DNA of 21,950 nt from Actinobacteria bacterium UBA2286 (GCA_002345925.1 DDWM01000041.1:1-21950); one strand, 5' to 3'; positions 1 to 10,400 are shown, counted from the first letter of the stretch. Translations and numbers: made by a program. Notes: generated by a model from the sequence alone, not told the origin.

Positions 1-1514
<1,514 letters not shown>

Positions 1515-1619
1515 AGGTTCATCCTCTCGCGAGGTAGCTGGTCAGGGTGTGCGGCGATTGCGCCGCGAGGGCTGACACGTTCATTCCCCGGTGTGGGGCG
1601 CGTGCCTGCGGTGTACGAA

Positions 1620-1790
1620 CCTGGATCGACGTCGCTTTGTCTCCCGATCGCTCGGGGGCTTTGTCTTCGTCGTTTCGACTCCAGAAGCCGGAGGGCCATC
1701 CGCCGAGTCTTTCGATAAGCCCTCACCTCGTCAACTGGCACGGGGGTTTGTGCCTCCGCTGCGCATCGCGCTGCCAGTCCTGGCGCTCGC
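1620..1790 (-). ncRNA. glmS ribozyme (GlcN6P-activated self-cleaving riboswitch)
   Basis: Read on the minus strand, the leader matches the conserved glmS ribozyme core in order. An AGCGCCAGGA start is followed by stem P1, CTGGCA (1772-1777) pairing with TGCCAG (1735-1740). Next come the invariant GTTGACGAGG (1726-1735), GGGCTTATCGA (TTATCGA at 1712-1718) and TCGGCGGATG (1697-1706), then a GCCCTCCGG segment. A P4-like hairpin, CCCGA-gcga-TCGGG, lies at 1643-1656 and is enclosed by CGACG/CGTCG. Cleavage is expected between the A at 1787 and the G at 1786. From family knowledge, glucosamine-6-phosphate acts as cofactor for cleavage, and the downstream mRNA is then degraded, giving feedback control of GlmS. 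The 3' limit (about 1627) is my estimate from the P4 pairing. Confidence 0.94.
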
Positions 1791-1843
1791 GTTTACGTGT
1801 GTTGGTCATCCCTCCTCAGGCGTCGTGTTCATGTCCGCCGAGG

Positions 1844-1852
1844 ATTATACCA
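1844..1852 (-). promoter_or_regulatory. Extended -10 promoter of glmS
   Basis: The minus strand reads TGGTATAAT: a perfect -10 hexamer TATAAT (1844-1849) with the TGn extension. The position expected for -35 (about 1867-1872) reads CCCTCC and is not consensus, as is common for extended -10 promoters. Transcription would start near 1837, about 50 nt before the ribozyme cleavage site. It lies just past the stop codon of the HTH gene, so glmS need not depend on the island. Confidence 0.7.
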
Positions 1853-1872
1853 GTGTGAGGTTGTCGGGAGGG

Positions 1873-2205
1873 TTACGGGTGATGCGGGGCAGTGTCGTGC
1901 TCCGGCGTCAGCCGGATCTCAACCTCGCATCCGACAGCACTCGCGTACTTCTTGAGCGTAGAGACCGACGGCGAATGCTTGCCAACCGCCTCAAGACGCG
2001 AGACCGCGCTCTTGGTCGTGCCCATCGCCTCCGCGACCTCCTCTTGCGTCAGTCCCGCTCGTATACGGGCGCCGAGAAGCTCGCGCACGAGCAGATACTC
2101 GTCTTCGAGCGCGTCGTACGCCTCGTTGAACCCCTTGCGTTCGAGCGCCTTCGCGAGGAACTCGTCGTGATCGTGAGAAACAGGGTTGTACTTGATGTCA
2201 GCCAC
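1873..2205 (-). CDS. Solitary HigA-like XRE-family HTH regulator (antitoxin-like)
   Basis: A 110-residue protein with an N-terminal helical stretch (residues 10-40) and a Cro/CI-type helix-turn-helix at about 42-98: GLTQEEVAEAMG is helix 2 and TKSAVSRLE the recognition helix. The layout matches HigA-type antitoxins, which normally follow a RelE/HigB toxin gene. The start is GTG at 2203-2205 with GGAGGTG just upstream. No toxin gene adjoins it: the preceding gene is a PIN-domain toxin that already has its own RHH antitoxin, and a promoter separates them. It could be an orphan antitoxin, a stand-alone transcriptional regulator, or the survivor of a lost pair. DNA binding is confident; partner and target are unknown, apart from its own likely operator. 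Confidence 0.85.
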   Translation of the reverse strand: MADIKYNPVSHDHDEFLAKALERKGFNEAYDALEDEYLLVRELLGARIRAGLTQEEVAEAMGTTKSAVSRLEAVGKHSPSVSTLKKYASAVGCEVEIRLTPEHDTAPHHP

Positions 2206-2238
2206 CTCGCACCTCCTTCATTCGCACGACGGCTTCCG

Positions 2239-2267
2239 AGGTTAGCGTATTTGCTAACTCTGGTCAA
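2239..2267 (-). promoter_or_regulatory. Promoter with internal palindromic operator for the HTH gene
   Basis: TTGACC (2262-2267), a 17-bp spacer and TAACCT (2239-2244) form a sigma-70-type promoter on the minus strand. Within it lies a perfect inverted repeat, GTTAGC-N6-GCTAAC (2241-2258), covering the spacer and part of the -10. A dimeric HTH protein bound there would block RNA polymerase, so negative autoregulation by the downstream HTH protein is inferred. The 5' UTR would be about 25-30 nt. Confidence 0.72.
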
Positions 2268-2293
2268 CGCATCCGCCGAGCGCGGCCCTCGCC

Positions 2294-2695
2294 CTACCCG
2301 ATCAGCCGCACGCCGGCGTACCCCGAGTGCGCGCGCCTATCTGCCGAGTAGAGCGGTGCATCCAACAGCGTGGCAATCGCCGGTGCGCACGCGTCGTAGA
2401 AGTCGCAGCCGAGGGCATTCGCCGCGTCCAGAGCGGCCTCCAGCACATGCTCAACCGGTGGCACCGTCACGATTCCCGCTGCCGAGAAGAACGCGACCGC
2501 CGCACGAGCAGGCGCGTCCCCGGCCTGACGACGGATGGTGCGAAGAACCTCATAGACGAACAGATCCGGGACAACGAGTGTGATCTCACCGGACGCGACG
2601 CCTCGAAGCAGCTCCATGGCGTCCTCGCGGCCAGACTCCGGAACGAACCACTTCACGCCAACGGAGGCGTCAGCGACTGCGAAGTGACTACTCAC
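2294..2695 (-). CDS. VapC-like PIN-domain ribonuclease toxin
   Basis: PIN-domain proteins of this size are usually toxins that cleave tRNA or rRNA when released from their antitoxin. With a GTG start at 2693-2695 the protein is 133 residues, the usual VapC length. The acidic metal-binding set is visible: D9 in VADAS, E49 in FVYEV, D98/D101 in CDFYDA and D119 in SADRR. The start overlaps the antitoxin stop by 8 nt (GTGAGTAG), implying translational coupling. A longer frame opens at 2746 but would overlap the antitoxin gene by 59 nt and add 17 residues before the PIN strand, so I prefer the short form. All expected catalytic residues are present, so the toxin looks intact. The RNA target cannot be predicted. 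Confidence 0.85.
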   Translation of the reverse strand: MSSHFAVADASVGVKWFVPESGREDAMELLRGVASGEITLVVPDLFVYEVLRTIRRQAGDAPARAAVAFFSAAGIVTVPPVEHVLEAALDAANALGCDFYDACAPAIATLLDAPLYSADRRAHSGYAGVRLIG

Positions 2696-3017
2696 GGCCT
2701 TCGCCGGGTCGCTCACTGAGAATGCGGCGGACAACCTCCGCGTCACTGTCGCCTTCAGAAGCGTGCCGCAGCCCGATCAGGAAGTCGCTGGCTCCCACCT
2801 CCGGCGTGGTGTCATGCTCCGACCATGTCGCGGCAACGCCATCCGCGATGCCGATAGCGCGTTCGACACTGGTGCGCCGCTCGACCTCGCTTCGCGTCGC
2901 GACGTACTCCGCAAGCGCCTCCTGCACGATTGAGCTCCGACTGCGGCCGAGCGACAGCGCGTCGACATCAACTTGCCCGAGCAGGTCGTCGGGAATGTAA
3001 ACGTTCACTTTCGCCAT
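2688..3017 (-). CDS. VapB-like ribbon-helix-helix antitoxin
   Basis: A 109-residue protein opening MAKVNVYIPDDLL, a typical ribbon-helix-helix beta strand and first helix, followed by the second helix around SRSSIVQEALAEYV (about residues 24-37). The C-terminal half, which should wrap the toxin, is charged and low in predicted structure. The ATG at 3015-3017 has GGAG at a good distance. An upstream in-frame start at 3068 would place the -10 region inside the gene and is rejected. It is followed by the PIN toxin with an 8-nt overlap, the standard antitoxin-toxin order. It likely represses its own promoter through the repeated boxes at 3031-3053. Confidence 0.85.
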   Translation of the reverse strand: MAKVNVYIPDDLLGQVDVDALSLGRSRSSIVQEALAEYVATRSEVERRTSVERAIGIADGVAATWSEHDTTPEVGASDFLIGLRHASEGDSDAEVVRRILSERPGEGRE

Positions 3018-3030
3018 CAGAATCTCCAGA

Positions 3031-3053
3031 GGTACTACCTTTTGGGTACTACT
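3031..3053 (-). promoter_or_regulatory. Tandem operator boxes of the vapBC-like operon
   Basis: Two near-identical 9-bp boxes lie 14 bp apart: GGTACTACC (3031-3039) and GGTACTACT (3045-3053) on the plus strand. Each has an imperfect GGTA-N-TACC-like symmetry. They cover the predicted transcription start, between the -10 and the ribosome-binding site. Tandem short boxes are typical of RHH repressors, so binding by the VapB-like protein is inferred. Confidence 0.65.
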
Positions 3054-3058
3054 AGCTG

Positions 3059-3087
3059 AACATAGCACCTTGTGATCTAGGATTCAA
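3059..3087 (-). promoter_or_regulatory. Promoter of the vapBC-like operon
   Basis: TTGAAT (3082-3087), a 17-bp spacer and TATGTT (3059-3064), the latter with an extended TGC immediately upstream. The -35 lies a few bases after the stop codon of the preceding small membrane-protein gene, so the toxin-antitoxin pair is independently transcribed. Confidence 0.72.
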
Positions 3088-3370
3088 CGACGGCCGACCA
3101 CTTTCGTGTGGCAGCCTTCGCGACTGCAGCCACGACCAGTCCCACCGGTCCAGCTACGCAGACCATGAAGGCTGGGGCACTCTGGGTTGCGGCGTGCCAC
3201 CATGCCGGTGACACCCCGGACGAGATAACAAGCCAGACGCCCAACGCCGAGGCGACTGCCTGAACTCCGAAGAGCAACCAGAACAGACGGCGACCGCGCG
3301 GGCCGATCACAATTAGCAGGCCAAGCCCGGCGTTGGTCGCTGCAATGACGCCTCCGGCCAAATTCAGCAT
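3077..3370 (-). CDS. Small three-helix membrane protein, unknown function
   Basis: A 97-residue hydrophobic protein with three likely transmembrane segments at about residues 5-24, 29-51 and 66-88, a short basic loop (GPRGRR) between the first two and a basic tail (KAATRKW). I do not recognise a family. The ATG at 3368-3370 overlaps the upstream gene's stop by 7 nt and has AGGGG upstream, so the two genes are probably translationally coupled. With its partner it would give six helices. It lies in the block downstream of the large Rhs gene, so an accessory immunity role is possible but unproven. Confidence 0.7.
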   Translation of the reverse strand: MLNLAGGVIAATNAGLGLLIVIGPRGRRLFWLLFGVQAVASALGVWLVISSGVSPAWWHAATQSAPAFMVCVAGPVGLVVAAVAKAATRKWSAVVES

Positions 3371-3699
3371 GCGTCGCCCCTATCGTCCTTGGTCGCCGGC
3401 ACACCTCCGCGACGGGTGTCGATAGCCAGCCAGACCAAACTGGCAGGAATGGTAAGCAACGCGAGGACCATCGTCGTCCCGGCGAACGTGGGCGACAGCG
3501 TCGACGGGCGCACAATCGCCCAGATAACCATCACCGTCAATTCCAGCAAAGTAGACGCAAACCCAATCCTCAAAATGCGCAAACCCAGTGGCCGCGCCCG
3601 AGAGTATCTCGTGCCGAATCCCAGCACCAGCCACGAAGCGACATAGGATGCGACAGGAGCGGCTGACAGCATGGAAATCGCGAGCACGGCAGATCCCAT
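3364..3699 (-). CDS. Small membrane protein overlapping the next gene, unknown function
   Basis: A 111-residue protein with likely membrane segments at about residues 5-28, 45-66 and 73-95, a basic loop (RYSRARPLGLR) and a charged C-terminal tail (KDDRGDAC). No family is recognised. I chose the ATG at 3697-3699 because AGGGAG precedes it at a normal distance; the same frame is open to 3777 but shows no better start. It overlaps the following 97-residue membrane protein by 7 nt. A weak candidate promoter, TTGGTG-17-TACACC, lies in the 118-bp gap upstream, and its -10 falls inside the hairpin GCGCGG-tgta-CCGCGC (3753-3768). The pair may be one functional unit. Confidence 0.65.
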   Translation of the reverse strand: MGSAVLAISMLSAAPVASYVASWLVLGFGTRYSRARPLGLRILRIGFASTLLELTVMVIWAIVRPSTLSPTFAGTTMVLALLTIPASLVWLAIDTRRGGVPATKDDRGDAC

Positions 3700-3817
3700 C
3701 GGCAACTCCCTCTGTTTCGTCAGGCTTGGCTCAGTCAGCCGAGAGACGGACGGCGCGGTGTACCGCGCGAACAACACAGCACCAACTCCTCGCCGTGTGC
3801 GTCCCCGCGAGAAGCGG

Positions 3818-4369
3818 CTAGCCTCTGTCAGGCCGAGCCTTCAGGGCGCCTGCTCGTATGTAGAGTACTGCCATCCAGCCAGTCGAGACTACGAGGCAAG
3901 CCATGATCGCCATTCCGAGCAGTGCGAGCGCGAGGTACGGTTCATCCCCGCCAAAGAACACGACCCCCCAAATCGCAAACGCCGACGCAAGGACTAGTGA
4001 GACAGCTCCCAAGACCATGATCCGCGGCATGTAACCTGTGCCGTCCAACGGCTCCAACGCGACCCCGACTGCCAGTTCAATGAGACCGCGCCGACGAGAC
4101 TCAATGACCGCCTTGTCCAGCGTCCTTTGCATACGAACCGAACGACGTTGCCAAATCGCCGCGAGTAGCGCCACGAGTCCTATTCCTAGAAGGATGCCTA
4201 ACTCGGGCTGATCGACCGATAACCACATTGAGACCACCGCCAGGACGAACACCATAGCGGAGCCGAGTAGGAATACACGCCGACTCCTCGTCCTCTTGGC
4301 AGCGCATTGAGACAGCATGTTCGTGAGCTGGTCGTCCGCAAGACCCTGCAAGTCTGAAGTACTCCCCAT
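3818..4369 (-). CDS. Four-helix membrane protein, candidate Rhs immunity protein
   Basis: A 183-residue protein with four predicted transmembrane helices at about residues 33-51, 57-74, 117-139 and 146-172. They form two hairpins separated by a cytoplasmic-looking basic stretch (WQRRSVRMQR, SRRR). The ATG at 4367-4369 has AGGAGAG at a good distance; a more upstream in-frame ATG at 4405 lacks one. It starts only 54 bp after the stop of the 2460-residue Rhs protein with no terminator visible, so co-transcription is likely. Known polymorphic-toxin loci place the cognate immunity gene exactly here, and immunity to membrane-active toxins is usually provided by integral membrane proteins. That function is inferred from position and topology; no family match is claimed. 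Confidence 0.72.
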   Translation of the reverse strand: MGSTSDLQGLADDQLTNMLSQCAAKRTRSRRVFLLGSAMVFVLAVVSMWLSVDQPELGILLGIGLVALLAAIWQRRSVRMQRTLDKAVIESRRRGLIELAVGVALEPLDGTGYMPRIMVLGAVSLVLASAFAIWGVVFFGGDEPYLALALLGMAIMACLVVSTGWMAVLYIRAGALKARPDRG

Positions 4370-4423
4370 TCCACTCTCCTGTTCTCGGCTTTCAAATTCC
4401 ATCAATCCACAGCGTGCGCAATC

Positions 4424-7400
4424 TCAGCGCGGAGCGGACCCCGCGACTGACAGCGCTGTCCCTGTCACACCAAGACACACGCCCTGCATCGCGACTGCGG
4501 TGGAAACCCCTGGGGCCATCGGCACAAACCCCACCGCCGAAACGGCAAAGCCCGTGACACCCAACCCGCGACTCAAGTCACGCTCACCTCTAGAAATCCA
4601 ACCCTTCTTGTATGAAGCTTCGGATCCAAAGACGGCTATCGCATTGAAGGCGGCGCCGACAATGAACGGGGCCAGGAGCGCAAGTCCGCCGGTCCCTGCA
4701 ATCGCTAGACCGACACAGAATACTCCCAAAGCAACTCCCGCCACCCCTGCTCCGATACAAATTGCTGACGCCATGTTCTTGGCAAGTTCGTCGCTGCTCC
4801 CCGTTTGAGACGGCGCCGTCCCATTACACGCCGCGATAGCTGCTTCAGCTTGAGCTGCCTTCATCGCAAGCGATGCCTCAACTCGCGCTTCCGCCATCCC
4901 TCGGCTGGCCGCCGCACTCGCTGCCATGCCCTGCGAGTTCTTGCTCGGCGTCACGTTCCCTTGCTGGTCGACCGTGCTGTGATAGTCGTCGTGACCGTAG
5001 TTGTAGCCGTCGTCGCCATAACCGTCGCACATGTTGTAGCCGTGCGGCTCACGTCCATCAGTATCGCTCAGGTTCACCGGGTCGTCGACGCAGTACAAGA
5101 ACCCGTTCAGACTCGCCGGGTCGCCCGCGCTCGGGGGTGCGGGATCCAAGCTCAGGAACCGGTACGTCGCCGGGTCATAGTACCTGGCGGGCATGTAGTA
5201 CAGGCCGGTCTCGATGTCGGCGTAGTATGCGCGGTAACGGAGCGGGTTTCGGGCGGTGAGTCCGGGGTCGGTGCCGGGCGTGCACGGCGAGGGGTTGCCC
5301 CACGGATCGTACGAGTATCGGGCAACGACGGTGCCTTCTTCGTCGGTCATACCGATGACCGAACCCATGGCGTCGACTTGATACGCGTAGGTCGTCGAGA
5401 CGCCTGCCGCCGTCTTCGCGGTGACCGAGAGCGGGATGCGCCCGGGGCCCCAGAGGTAGGTGTAAGAGGCGCCGTCGGAGTCGAGCTCCATCACGAGTTC
5501 AGAGCCGGACCACACGGTCTTGGTGGTCTTGGTGCCTGAAGGCGTCGTGACGGTCTTGAGTTCCCGCATGCCCGTGGGACCGTACGCGTAGGTAGCGGTG
5601 GCATCCGGACTCGAAACGGCCGTGAGGCGCGACAACGGGTCCCAGGTGTAGGTCGTGGTGCCGGTAGCCGTGACCGCGGCGGTCCGGCGACCCAGGAGGT
5701 CGTTCGTGTAGGTGGTGGTCGTGCTGGAATTCGCAGAACGAGTGAGGCGGTCGCCGATGTCATAGGTGAAGCCGGTTGCGATCCCGCCGACCGTTGCGGT
5801 CGTGAGGTTGCCGGAGGGGTCGTATGCGTAGGTCGCCGAGGTGGCCCCGGTGCCTGTGCGCGCCCACGAGGTGAGGCGGCTCGCGGCGTCGTAGCCGAAC
5901 GTGTCGGAGCGGGTGGCGTCGCCGGTGAGCCCGGTACCGGCGATCCTACCTTGATTATCGTACGTCAGGACCGACTCCGCGAAGTCGTTGAATGGTGGCG
6001 TAGTCTGATCTACCCGTCCAAGTCTCACGGCCTCGAGACGCCCAAAGACGTCGTAGGAGCGGGTGTGCATCGAGAGTCCTGTGGCGAACGCGCTTGATAG
6101 CCCGCCCGACGTGCCGAACCCAAAGTTCCAGGTCTGGGTACCCGACGTGGTGCGCAGGAGCTGTCCGGTCTTGGCCCACGCATTCGTGACCGTGCGACTG
6201 CTCTCGAGCGCCGTCGTCTTGATGGCCACGGGCAGATTCGAGTTCGATTCAAAGCCGACCACGGAAGTCATCGTGCCGGCGGGTCCCTGGGCAACGGTGG
6301 TCGTCGCTCGGTCGAGGTCGTCGTAGGTCACGTCGACCGTGCCGGTGACCTGCCCTGACACCTCCGTCTTGGTCACGCGCGAGGCGAGGTCGTACGTCGG
6401 GACGATGTGCGCGTAGAGCGTGCCGTCCTCGGCGAAGACGTCACTCGAACCCGCACGTCCGAGCGAGTCATATGAGACACGGCTTGCGACCGCCGTCGGC
6501 TCTTGGGACTGCGACGGCCAGAACGTCTCGAGTAGGCGTCCGAGCGCGTCGTAGTGCAGAAGCGAGCGAACCCCGAGCGGCGAGACCACGCCTGTCGGCC
6601 GGCCTGCGGCATCGTAGGAGAGAGTCGTCGTGGCGCTTCTCGGGCCAGTCACCGTGGCAAGTCTGCCTGCTGCGGTGTAGGTGAACGCCGCAGTGATCCC
6701 AAGACTCGAACCCGGTGCGGTCTCGACGGCGGTGAGCCTGTCAAGGTCGTCATAGGATCTCGCGGAGAGCGCGATCGTCGTCTCCTCCGTTGGCTTGATG
6801 CTCGTCTCGATGGAGCGCCCGCGCGAGTCCGTCGCACTCCCGAGCGACACGCCCGTGACGCCCGTCGACTTCACCGCGACCGAGTGCGTAGACGCGTCGT
6901 ACTCCGTCTTGGAGATCCCTGCGGCCGGAGCTACGGTGACGGCGTCCCAGTACGCGTCGCCTCCACCGATCTCGTGGTAGAGGTTGACCGCAATACTCGC
7001 CGCGCCAACAGGCACGGTCACGTCCTTGACGTAACGGCACCAATCCTCGGTGCCCCTGACCACGGCATCGCCCGTGATCGTCGTGTCCTTCCCCGCCAGA
7101 GTCGCGCCGTACTTGTCGAAGAACCTGACGATTGCCTTGGCGCCGCCTATGGAGTCCTTCGTCTTCATCGAGAGCGAGACCGTGTATCGCTCGTCCTCGT
7201 TCACGTAGACCTTCGGACCGTAGAAGTACCCGAGTGTGGTCGTCACCTTAATGTGTGCGGAGTAGAGCCCTGAGACGGCCTCGTCGCTTGAGGCCTCGTG
7301 GATCGCGGTTGATGAGCTCTTCGTCCAGCTCCTCGGCAGTCCGCTCACGACCTGCTCCATAGACTCGTTCTCAACGAAGCAGTCCGGGCTCGCGGCGTTG

Positions 7401-10400
7401 GCGAGCTCAAACCGGATGTTGTCGACGCAGAACCCGCCTTCAGCGGAGGTGTACGGCTGAACGCGAGCATAGGCGGTACCGGCTGTCGGCACGTATGTCG
7501 CGCTCACCCGTCGAAGCAGATTGACACTGCTCGAAGCAGCGGAATGAAGCATGCTTCTCGAACGCAAGAATGCGTGATCTGTGTCGTACTCGTTCACGAT
7601 GATCCGTCCCCAGTTGTTCATCCACGCGGAGAGCGTGTAGGTCTTGGATGGATCCACTGCGATCTCGTCGGACGTGATGAACTCCGCACCGGTGTAGTCG
7701 CCGAGTACCATGTAGTGGTCGCCTGTGTAGTCCTGAGACGCCAGATCCCACGATGGCGACTTCGCCTTCGTGCCGTCCCAGCCGTTCCCTGCGAGCAGCG
7801 GGTTCAATTCGAACGTCCCGTTTCTGAGCAGGTTGTACGCGGTCGAGCCGCCAGTCGAGCCGGTCGCTTGGTTTCCCCAGTCGTCGTAGGTCAGACGCGT
7901 CTCGTTGCCGCCGTCAGCGGTGTCATCAGCGACAGCCTGGCTCGCAACGAGCACCCGCCACGCATCGTCATAGCGGAGTGAGGACACGTTGTCTTTGCTG
8001 TCGACGGTTTTCGAGATGTGGTCGTCGTTATACTCTGCGCTTGACTGCTGGAGCACCTTGCCTGTGCTGTCGCATGCTGCGCTCATGACAACGTTGCCGT
8101 GGCCGTCCCGCTCGGTCCGCGTGATCCGCCCAAGCGGATCGGTAGTCTTCCACTGGTGGCCGTACTCATCGTAGGCGATGGTCGTCACGGGGTCTGCGTC
8201 AACTGGGTCCACGACCTTGAGCTTGGTCATTTGGTAGCCGAGCGCAGACGAGATGTCGACAACGCGAGTCGGCGCCGCGACGCCTCCGGCTGCACTCGCG
8301 ATGGTCACCTGTCCGGTGCCATATGTGTACGTCGTGACGGTCGGCGTCGGGTCGCCCGAGCGCGTGACGCTTGACACACGTCCGCTCGTGTACACCAAGG
8401 TGAAACCGACTCCCTCGGCATCGCGCGCGCCGACAATACGCCCGGTCAGATCATGGAGGTACGTCAGCACGGCGGTTTCTGTGCCGTTATTCGTGCGTAG
8501 GACGCGGTACTCGCTCCCAGACGTGGTGGCGATGCTTGCGAACCTGACAATCTCCGGCTCAAACGCGGCTGATCCTCCGCTTGAAACTCCTCGCCAGTCG
8601 AGCGAGGCGAGGCGGTTGCCACTCCAGTTGAGTTCAAGCCCGCGCGTTGCTTCGGTAGAACCCGCGCGGGTGGCGTCTGCCACGCCTGCCAGTCTCCCGC
8701 TTGCGTCGTACGTGTACTTGGTAGGATTCCCAGACAGGTCGCCGATTGCAGCCAACCTCCCTGCGCTGTCGAAACAAACGGCGGCGTCCCCGAGCCTCAT
8801 CTGCGGAAGCTCGAGTTCGCAGACACGGAATCCGTAGTCGTACGTGTTACCGAGCGCGACCACGCGCACGTACTTGGCGCGTACAGGCGCAAATGTGTGC
8901 TTCATCCAACCGCGTCCCGTGACGGACGTCTCCGCTGAAGCGGCGGGGACGACCTGCTTGAACGTCTTCCCGTCCTCGCTCGTCTCAATGCGATATGTGT
9001 AAACGGGCTGGCTCCCCACGGCAGTCTCGAGCGGCCGGTCGAGCAAGTAGAGGTCGGCCCCTGAGATGACCTGGGCGTGCGGCAGGGTATACGTCAGATG
9101 CGCGCTGCCGTTCGTCTTCCAATCCACCCCGTCGTAGTTGAGCAGCCCCTGGCAATCGTTGATGATGCCGTCGACGGATTCGGAGGCGATCGTCCCGCCA
9201 ATGGCGGTGACGCTCGCATCCCGTGCGACGTTGACACGGCTGAACGCCACGCTCGGCTCAAGCGGGTCGCGCTTGTAGGCGCCGTCTTCGGCAGGAGCAA
9301 TCGTGCGCGACGTGCCGTCGCCGTCGGTGAAATCCACCGTCTTGTCGTTGAGCATCACATCATCAACACAGAATGAACCTTTGGCGTTGCGCATCTCAAT
9401 CTGCAGCGCCGCTGCATAAGCCCCCTTGGGCACGGTGGCTTCAAGCGTGATCTGCTTCCATCCGCCAGAATCGGGGCAGCAATAACCCTCAGACACCTTC
9501 GAATACTTGACATGGTCCATCTCGGCGCCCGTGCCATCAAAGAAATGGAACTTCATCAGGGCACCGTACTCGTCTTGGGTGGTGTCGGAGTCAAGGCCCA
9601 CCGTATAGACCCAAGCCGAGGCACTGATCCGTTGGCCGGGTGACACCTGAAGTGCGGCCGCTGCTGTTCTGGCCGTCGCAAGCCACAAGTTCGCATAACC
9701 GGTGTCGATATATCGGAAACGCGCGCTGGATGTGCCCGTTTTCGCGACACCTGTCGTGGTGTAGATATACGCTGCGTCGCCTGGATCCGTGTCCTCGATC
9801 CACGACGTCGGATTCCCATTAGTAGACAACTCAAAGCTCGAGTTAGGGGCCTTCTGGTCGTTGTAGAGAAGTGAGGGGGCAGCCATCTTCCATCCCGCCC
9901 CAAGCCCAGCGTCCACTGTCCGGGATGAGTCGTACGTAGCGCCGTAAGTGATGGGTATCCCGAGCCCTGGTCCGGAGAAGTCGGCACGCGAGCCAACCAG
10001 GTGACCGGTCGCCAAGTCGACGGAAAGCCCCGCACCGACAGGGTCGGTCGCGTGGGAGGGATTCAGCCCCGCCCCGTCGCTGCCGCTTGTAAGGAGCTTG
10101 CGTTCGAAGGGTTGCCATGCGGTCCACGCGCCAGGCGCGACCAGGCCGGCTGCATCCCCTTCGCCGGCAGCCCAGACCCTCATGCGGATGAAATACCGCG
10201 TCTGTGACCAGCCGGCCGCCGGAGCGGGAATGTCCATCACAGTCGCGGATGTATCAACGGTGACGTCCTGTACCGGAGCCGCGTCAGTCGCTGTCGTCGC
10301 TACCTGGACCTGAGCCTTGACCTGCTTCTTTCCGAGGCCGTCGGAGTAGTTCCAATGCGCATGTATCGTGGCGGCTGCAGACGACACGGGAGTATCGATC

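Noticed and set aside
1591..2583. Plus-strand open frame across the glmS ribozyme and the HTH gene
   Set aside because: It overlaps the ribozyme, a promoter and two minus-strand genes. The translated product is Arg/Pro-rich without domain character.
2294..2746. Longer form of the PIN-domain toxin starting at 2746
   Set aside because: It would overlap the antitoxin gene by 59 nt and add 17 residues before the first PIN strand. The GTG at 2693-2695 overlapping the antitoxin stop is more typical.
3753..3768. Hairpin GCGCGG-tgta-CCGCGC as a terminator after the four-helix membrane protein gene
   Set aside because: The stem is perfect but no T-run follows it on the minus strand, and it overlaps a weak candidate promoter, so its role is undecided.
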